Below, piece by piece: positions 60,423 through 64,000 of a stretch of 64,000 nt of DNA. This DNA comes from Streptomyces fildesensis. Its GTDB lineage: Bacteria; Actinomycetota; Actinomycetes; Streptomycetales; Streptomycetaceae. The translations under genes were made by a program, and so were the position numbers. The stretch covers positions 62,001 through 126,000 of the forward strand of contig NZ_JAAIKO010000007.1 of NCBI RefSeq assembly GCF_016107395.1. The letters are read 5' to 3'. A model generated the notes under the pieces. The model was not told the DNA's origin and ran no database searches. It saw nothing but the letters and a program-made list of their open reading frames with translations. Numbering within the stretch: position 1 is the first letter of the stretch; the number at the start of each line of letters is the position of its first letter.

Positions 60423-61077
60423 CTGGTACCCCCCGAGCTCCCCTGGGTGGTCAGACTGCGACGCACCCGCCCGTGACAAAAACGCCGTCGAGGAACACCC
60501 CGCTGAAGGTGTTCGACGACCGACTCAGGGCGTCAGCGTAGCGGTGCAGCAACCTTAGGTGAGGGCTTCGGAAGCTCCGATTCTGCGGAAAACGCGTGGC
60601 CGGGCGGGGTGCGCGGACATATCGATCGCGAACCGCCCGCGGGCGCGCGGTAAAGACGCAGTTCAGAACGTTGCAATGGGAACCCTTTCTACCGGTCCCG
60701 CAACCCCTGTCCACCGTCGGTGTCACCTTCCTGCCATGCGCCATTGACGCCTTGCTGTAAGGAAGTCGCCGCAGGCCTCTGTGACAGCTGGTGTTCAAGG
60801 GGTGCCAGTGATGCCAGGGATGGTTGGGGCGTCGACGCTGTTCGAGTGGGCCGACCGGTGGCCGGAGCTGGCCCGAGGGTGCCAGTGCAGCTTGGTGACA
60901 GCTCCGGCTACTGACAGCCGGGGCCACCGCGGGCCACTCTCATGGTGTCGGAAGAACGGCACGGCAGCCGGACCATCCGAAGCGCAACACCAGCACCACC
61001 CACCGGTTTCACACCGGTTCGGCCATGACCCCGGCGGGAGTCCGGGATCCCCACGAACGGAAGGCTCGGGCATTCCT
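60423..61077. other. Long intergenic stretch
   Basis: About 650 bp without a supportable gene; frames that span it have poor codon bias and no ribosome sites. It must hold the promoters of the LuxR-type gene (left) and the small secreted-protein gene (right). No hairpin or known operator seen. Confidence 0.4.
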
Positions 61078-61299
61078 ATGCGCAAGCTCGCGGTATCCAT
61101 CGCCTCTGTCGCTGTCATCCTCGGTGCCTCCGTCTCCGTGGGGAGCTCACTGGGCGCCGCGTCCCCCGCCACCGCTCCCGCCCACTCCGTCAGCGTCGTG
61201 GCCGACGGCCCCACGCCGGCTCCGACGCCCACCCCGGCGCCCACCCACCCGCCGGTCGAGCCCGACCCGACGCACCCGGACACCTGGGGCTGGGGCTGA
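61078..61299 (+). CDS. Small secreted Pro/Thr-rich protein
   Basis: 73 residues from the ATG at 61078. A clear Sec signal (MRKLAVSIASVAVILGASVS, cleavage near ASPA/APAHS) is followed by a short Pro-rich tail with PTPAPTPTPAPTHPP and the end DTWGWG. No Cys. It lies 40 bp upstream of the response-regulator gene in the same direction. Function unknown; too different from TOMM precursors to be proposed as the substrate of the YcaO/SagB pair. Confidence 0.6.
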   Translation: MRKLAVSIASVAVILGASVSVGSSLGAASPATAPAHSVSVVADGPTPAPTPTPAPTHPPVEPDPTHPDTWGWG

Positions 61300-61339
61300 G
61301 CAGCGGTTCGTATCCGGGGACGAAGGGAGTACGGGGAAC

Positions 61340-62023
61340 ATGACCACGGCACTGGACCGACCGCAGGACCTCCCGCCCACCCTGACCATGGCGGCCGCGA
61401 CGACCACCGTGACCACGACCACCAGCGTCCTGCTCGCCGACGGACACCACCTGTTCCGTTCCGGTCTGAGCGCCCTGCTCGACCGCGAACCGGACCTCAC
61501 CGTCTGCTCCGAGGCGTGCGACGCGGAGAGCGCCGTGGCCCAGGCCACCGGGGACCGGCCCGACATCGCGGTCGTCGATCTCGACGTGCCGGGAGCCGGC
61601 GGACTGCGGACCGCCGAGCTGATCCGGTCGCTCTCCCCGCGGACGGCCGTTCTGCTGCTCGGTGCCGCACCCCGCGCCGACGAGGTGCAGCGCGCCTACG
61701 CCGACGGTGTGCACGGCATGCTCCGCAAGGACGTACGGCCCGAGCGGCTCATCAGCACCGTCCGTGAACTCGCGGCGGGACGACGGGTCTTCGACCCCGA
61801 GCTGGTGCTGGTGGCGATCCGGCCGGGGCCGGACACGCCGACCCGCCGGGAACTCGCGGTCCTGCGGCTGGTCGCCGCCGGCAGCACCATCGGCGAGGTC
61901 GCGAACCAGCTGTCGCTGTCCCCGGGGACGGTGCGCAACTACGTCTCGTCGGCCATCGCCAGGACCGGCGCCAGGAACCGCTGCGACGCCATAAGGATCG
62001 CCCGCGAGAACGACTGGCTGTAG
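61340..62023 (+). CDS. NarL/LuxR-family response regulator
   Basis: 227 residues from the ATG at 61340 (AAGGGAG upstream). A Thr-rich N-terminal extension (about 28 residues) precedes the receiver domain (LLADGHHLFRSGLSALLDRE; phosphoacceptor Asp80 in VVDLDVPG; conserved Lys in LRKDV). The second residue of the acidic pair is Gly35 rather than Asp, which may weaken phosphorylation. The C-terminal helix-turn-helix is TRRELAVLRLVAAGSTIGEV and LSLSPGTVRNYVSSAI. No histidine kinase gene is visible. It converges with the SagB gene and may control it. Confidence 0.85.
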   Translation: MTTALDRPQDLPPTLTMAAATTTVTTTTSVLLADGHHLFRSGLSALLDREPDLTVCSEACDAESAVAQATGDRPDIAVVDLDVPGAGGLRTAELIRSLSPRTAVLLLGAAPRADEVQRAYADGVHGMLRKDVRPERLISTVRELAAGRRVFDPELVLVAIRPGPDTPTRRELAVLRLVAAGSTIGEVANQLSLSPGTVRNYVSSAIARTGARNRCDAIRIARENDWL

Positions 62024-62051
62024 CGGCCGGCGGAACGACGGACCCCCGTCC

Positions 62052-63617
62052 TCAGCCTTGCTCCCGCATCGTGTCGACGATGTCGCAGAAGCCCTGGGGC
62101 AGGCTGCCGGAACCCGATGCCGGGCGGCTGCCGATCAGGAACTCCCCCACCGAGGACTCCGACGTCCAGTCCAGACCCAGGGCGCGCGCCGCCGCGTCGG
62201 TGTCACCCGAACCGAGCCCGCACGGTGCCAGACCCATCGCCGTCGCCACCAGGTAGAGGGTCTGGTAGAGCACTCCCACGTGCTTGAGCGTCAGCGCGTA
62301 CGCGATCTGGCTGTACTTCCACGACAGCCGGCCGAACCGCGAGGTCACCGTCAGCAGCACCTGCGGATCCACCGTGCAGTTGGTGGCCCGCCATGCCGCC
62401 GTCAGCAGTTCCCTGAACGCCGCTTCGTCAGCCGCGCCGTGCCAACGGCGCGGCTGCAGTCGGTGTGCGGCGGCGTCGTAGCGGTAGACCCCGGTGGGCA
62501 GCCCCTCGCAGGCGGCGACCGACAGATAGATCTCCAGCTCGCCCGTGGCGCCGCCGGCCGGGTAGGGGCGGTCGATCGCGTCGTACGAGTTCGGGGAGGA
62601 CGGGTCGCGCGGGATCACCTGACGGACCCGGGCCGCCCGGTAGAGCAGTTCGGCGATCTGCTCCAGCGTCACCGGGGTCTCCGCGTAGGTGCGGATGGAC
62701 CGGCGCCCCTCCAGCACCTCGGTCAGCCGCGGGTCCCGGGCCGTCACCTCGTCCCAGTCCGGCACCGGCAGGTCGATACCCGGCTCGTCCTCGTTGCTCC
62801 CGGCGCCCGGCAGGGCCGGCGGGTGCGGTACGTCCTGGTGGGCGAAGACGCCGCCGCTGGTGTAGTCGTGCCGGCCGGCCCTGCTGCGGGAGTGGAAGAG
62901 CAGGTCGTGGAAGTCCCACAGCGGCGGGTCCGCCGCCGGGAGCGCGGGGGCGGCGCCCACCGCGGCACCCGCGGCGGGCTCCATGAAGCCGGTCCCCGCC
63001 AGCAGGGCGGCCAGCGCGGCGCCCGACTGCTCCGGCAGCCCGGCCAGCGCGGCCGCCTCCGCCACGGTGCGCGGCGTGGTCAGCGCCGCGACGAACGCCG
63101 CCGCGGCCGACTGGTGCAGTGTCACCCGGTAGGGCGCCAGCGGGGATTCCATGACGCAGCCCTGGCCGATCGTTCCCCCGCCGCCGTCGGCGGGTCCGTC
63201 GGGCAGTCTGCGCAGATAGGCGAACCGGGACAGCACCACGGCCGTGGTGCCGAGGTCCGGCGCGCCGGGTGTGGCCGCCGAGCGGGCGATCGGCACGGCG
63301 GTGGCCAGCGGTCCGGTCAGCGGGTCGTCGAGGATGCTGGTCACCAGATAGGGGAACCGGCCCAGCAGGCTCAGCAGCCGGCCGGCCTCGCGGTCCCCGG
63401 CCAGCGCGTCGGCGTCGACCGGTCCGGCGCCCAGCGCCAGCAGCCGGCGCACGGTCGGCGCGCCGAGCGCGTGGACGCGCTGGCGGCCCCAGGGGTGGGT
63501 GAGTTCGACGTCGTCGCCCTCCGCCGCCACTTTTACGTCCTGGCGGAGCGTCAGCATCCGTCGTACCCGGGACAGTTCGGCGTCAGCGGTGGTCAGCGGC
63601 TGTTCTGTGATGGTCAT
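62052..63617 (-). CDS. SagB-type azoline dehydrogenase (TOMM/LAP RiPP)
   Basis: 521 residues; ATG at 63617 with GGAAGG upstream. The C-terminal half is the FMN-dependent nitroreductase-like SagB fold: LEGRRSIRTYAETPVTLEQI, LYRAARVR, PYPAGGATGELEIYLSV, CEGLPTGVYRYD, and GVLYQTLYLVATAMGLAPCG. The N-terminal half is the extra SagB domain that ends in a WDFHDLLFHSRSR linker. It oxidises thiazolines or oxazolines to azoles on a precursor peptide. The YcaO gene 21 bp upstream supplies the cyclodehydratase; both form one operon that continues beyond the window. Confidence 0.9.
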   Translation of the reverse strand: MTITEQPLTTADAELSRVRRMLTLRQDVKVAAEGDDVELTHPWGRQRVHALGAPTVRRLLALGAGPVDADALAGDREAGRLLSLLGRFPYLVTSILDDPLTGPLATAVPIARSAATPGAPDLGTTAVVLSRFAYLRRLPDGPADGGGGTIGQGCVMESPLAPYRVTLHQSAAAAFVAALTTPRTVAEAAALAGLPEQSGAALAALLAGTGFMEPAAGAAVGAAPALPAADPPLWDFHDLLFHSRSRAGRHDYTSGGVFAHQDVPHPPALPGAGSNEDEPGIDLPVPDWDEVTARDPRLTEVLEGRRSIRTYAETPVTLEQIAELLYRAARVRQVIPRDPSSPNSYDAIDRPYPAGGATGELEIYLSVAACEGLPTGVYRYDAAAHRLQPRRWHGAADEAAFRELLTAAWRATNCTVDPQVLLTVTSRFGRLSWKYSQIAYALTLKHVGVLYQTLYLVATAMGLAPCGLGSGDTDAAARALGLDWTSESSVGEFLIGSRPASGSGSLPQGFCDIVDTMREQG

Positions 63618-63638
63618 GGCGCGCCTTCCGTCCTGCGG

Positions 63639-64000
63639 TCAGATGAAGATGGCGGTCGGGTTGAGGTCGGCCTCCGCGGTGGGCGCGGCCTTCCAGCCCA
63701 GCCGCACGGGAACGTCGTAGAGCCGGCCGGGCGCGAACCGGGCCCAGAAGTGCCGCATCCCGGGGACGATCACCTTGGCGACGGGCAGGCCCACATCGGG
63801 GCGGGTCTGGTCCAGGACGAGCATCTCCATGCCGTGGTCCGCCACCAGGCGCTGCACCGTCTCGAGGTCCGTGCGCAGATCGTCGGCGGCCAGCGGGTCC
63901 CAGCGGCCGGCCGCGGCGGGGGCGTGGCCGTCGAGGGGCCTGAGGTACGGCTGGTTGGCCAGCGTCGCGCTCTTCCACCAGGCCTTCTGCTCGTGGTCGG
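63639..64000 (-). CDS. YcaO cyclodehydratase, C-terminal part
   Basis: Only the last 120 codons are present; the rest is off the right edge. LVLDQTRPDVGLPVAKVIVP, GMRHFWARFAPGRLYDVPVR and the terminal DLNPTAIFI are the conserved end of TOMM-type YcaO proteins, including the Pro-rich region near the C-terminus. The enzyme uses ATP to convert Cys/Ser/Thr of a precursor to azolines, which the SagB enzyme downstream then oxidises. The precursor and any leader-binding or export genes must lie beyond the window. Confidence 0.9.
   Translation of the reverse strand, partial: DHEQKAWWKSATLANQPYLRPLDGHAPAAAGRWDPLAADDLRTDLETVQRLVADHGMEMLVLDQTRPDVGLPVAKVIVPGMRHFWARFAPGRLYDVPVRLGWKAAPTAEADLNPTAIFI

Noticed and set aside
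61078..61299. Small peptide as TOMM precursor for YcaO/SagB
   Set aside because: It has a clear Sec signal and a Pro/Thr tail without Cys; it is on the opposite strand and belongs with the response regulator gene.
1..64000. CRISPR arrays, tRNA or rRNA genes, insertion sequences, attachment sites
   Set aside because: No regularly spaced repeats, no T-loop/anticodon patterns, no transposase or integrase motifs were seen on reading both strands; short or diverged tRNAs could still be missed without a covariance scan.

Overview
The window reads as chromosomal DNA from a Streptomyces or a very close relative. Base composition is very GC-rich. Secreted proteins carry twin-arginine or lipoprotein signals, there are SARP, ANTAR and LuxR-type regulators, and several genes contain the rare TTA (bldA) codon. 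No tRNA, rRNA, insertion sequence or CRISPR array was seen. At least four decayed genes (GH64 glucanase tail, TetR regulator, Tc-toxin-like fragment, ECF S-component tail) show local gene loss.

Left part (1-16.6 kb): a polysaccharide-degrading region. It holds a partial GH71/99-like secreted enzyme, a large modular GH87 alpha-1,3-glucanase, a cupin, a DUF6227 protein, a phosphodiester glycosidase-domain membrane protein, and a cebEFG-bglC-like operon (sugar lipoprotein, two permeases, GH1 beta-glucosidase) behind a perfect 18-bp LacI-type operator. Small hypothetical genes and a twice-frameshifted TetR gene follow.

Centre (16.6-42.5 kb): the main accessory block. Genes at 20.9-28.8 kb match the isonitrile lipopeptide pathway (ScoA-E; Rv0097-Rv0101 in M. 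tuberculosis) in content and order: C-A-T-R NRPS, ACP, acyl-ACP ligase, FcoT-like protein, Fe(II)/2OG isonitrile synthase. Upstream in the same direction lie a KAS III fused in frame to an ACP, and an MFS exporter. On one side sits a FecBCD-type uptake operon. On the other are a Cu(+) P-type ATPase and a PCu(A)C copper chaperone, followed by an Asp/Asn hydroxylase, an ECF sigma factor and a Met-rich membrane protein. Together these suggest a copper-chelator system: synthesis, export, re-import of the metal complex, and intracellular copper handling. A secreted phospholipase C, a TTA-containing SARP and a TTA-containing CHAP-domain protein follow.

Right part (42.5-64 kb): an Mrr nuclease-TerD fusion precedes a candidate, apparently undescribed RiPP locus (44.7-48.9 kb). 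That locus encodes a 30-residue peptide with a Cys-Tyr-Cys core, a PqqD-like/HEXXH membrane protein, a TPR protein with a degenerate P-loop, and a flavin reductase. Divergent to it is an XRE-ImmA-MAB_1171c module with TTA codons. A KimA-like permease, a cobalamin-riboswitch-controlled cbtBA cobalt transporter, a sedolisin (S53) peptidase, a GAF-ANTAR protein and a LuxR-type regulator follow. At the right edge are a response regulator and the start of a second RiPP locus (SagB oxidase plus the C-terminus of a YcaO cyclodehydratase).
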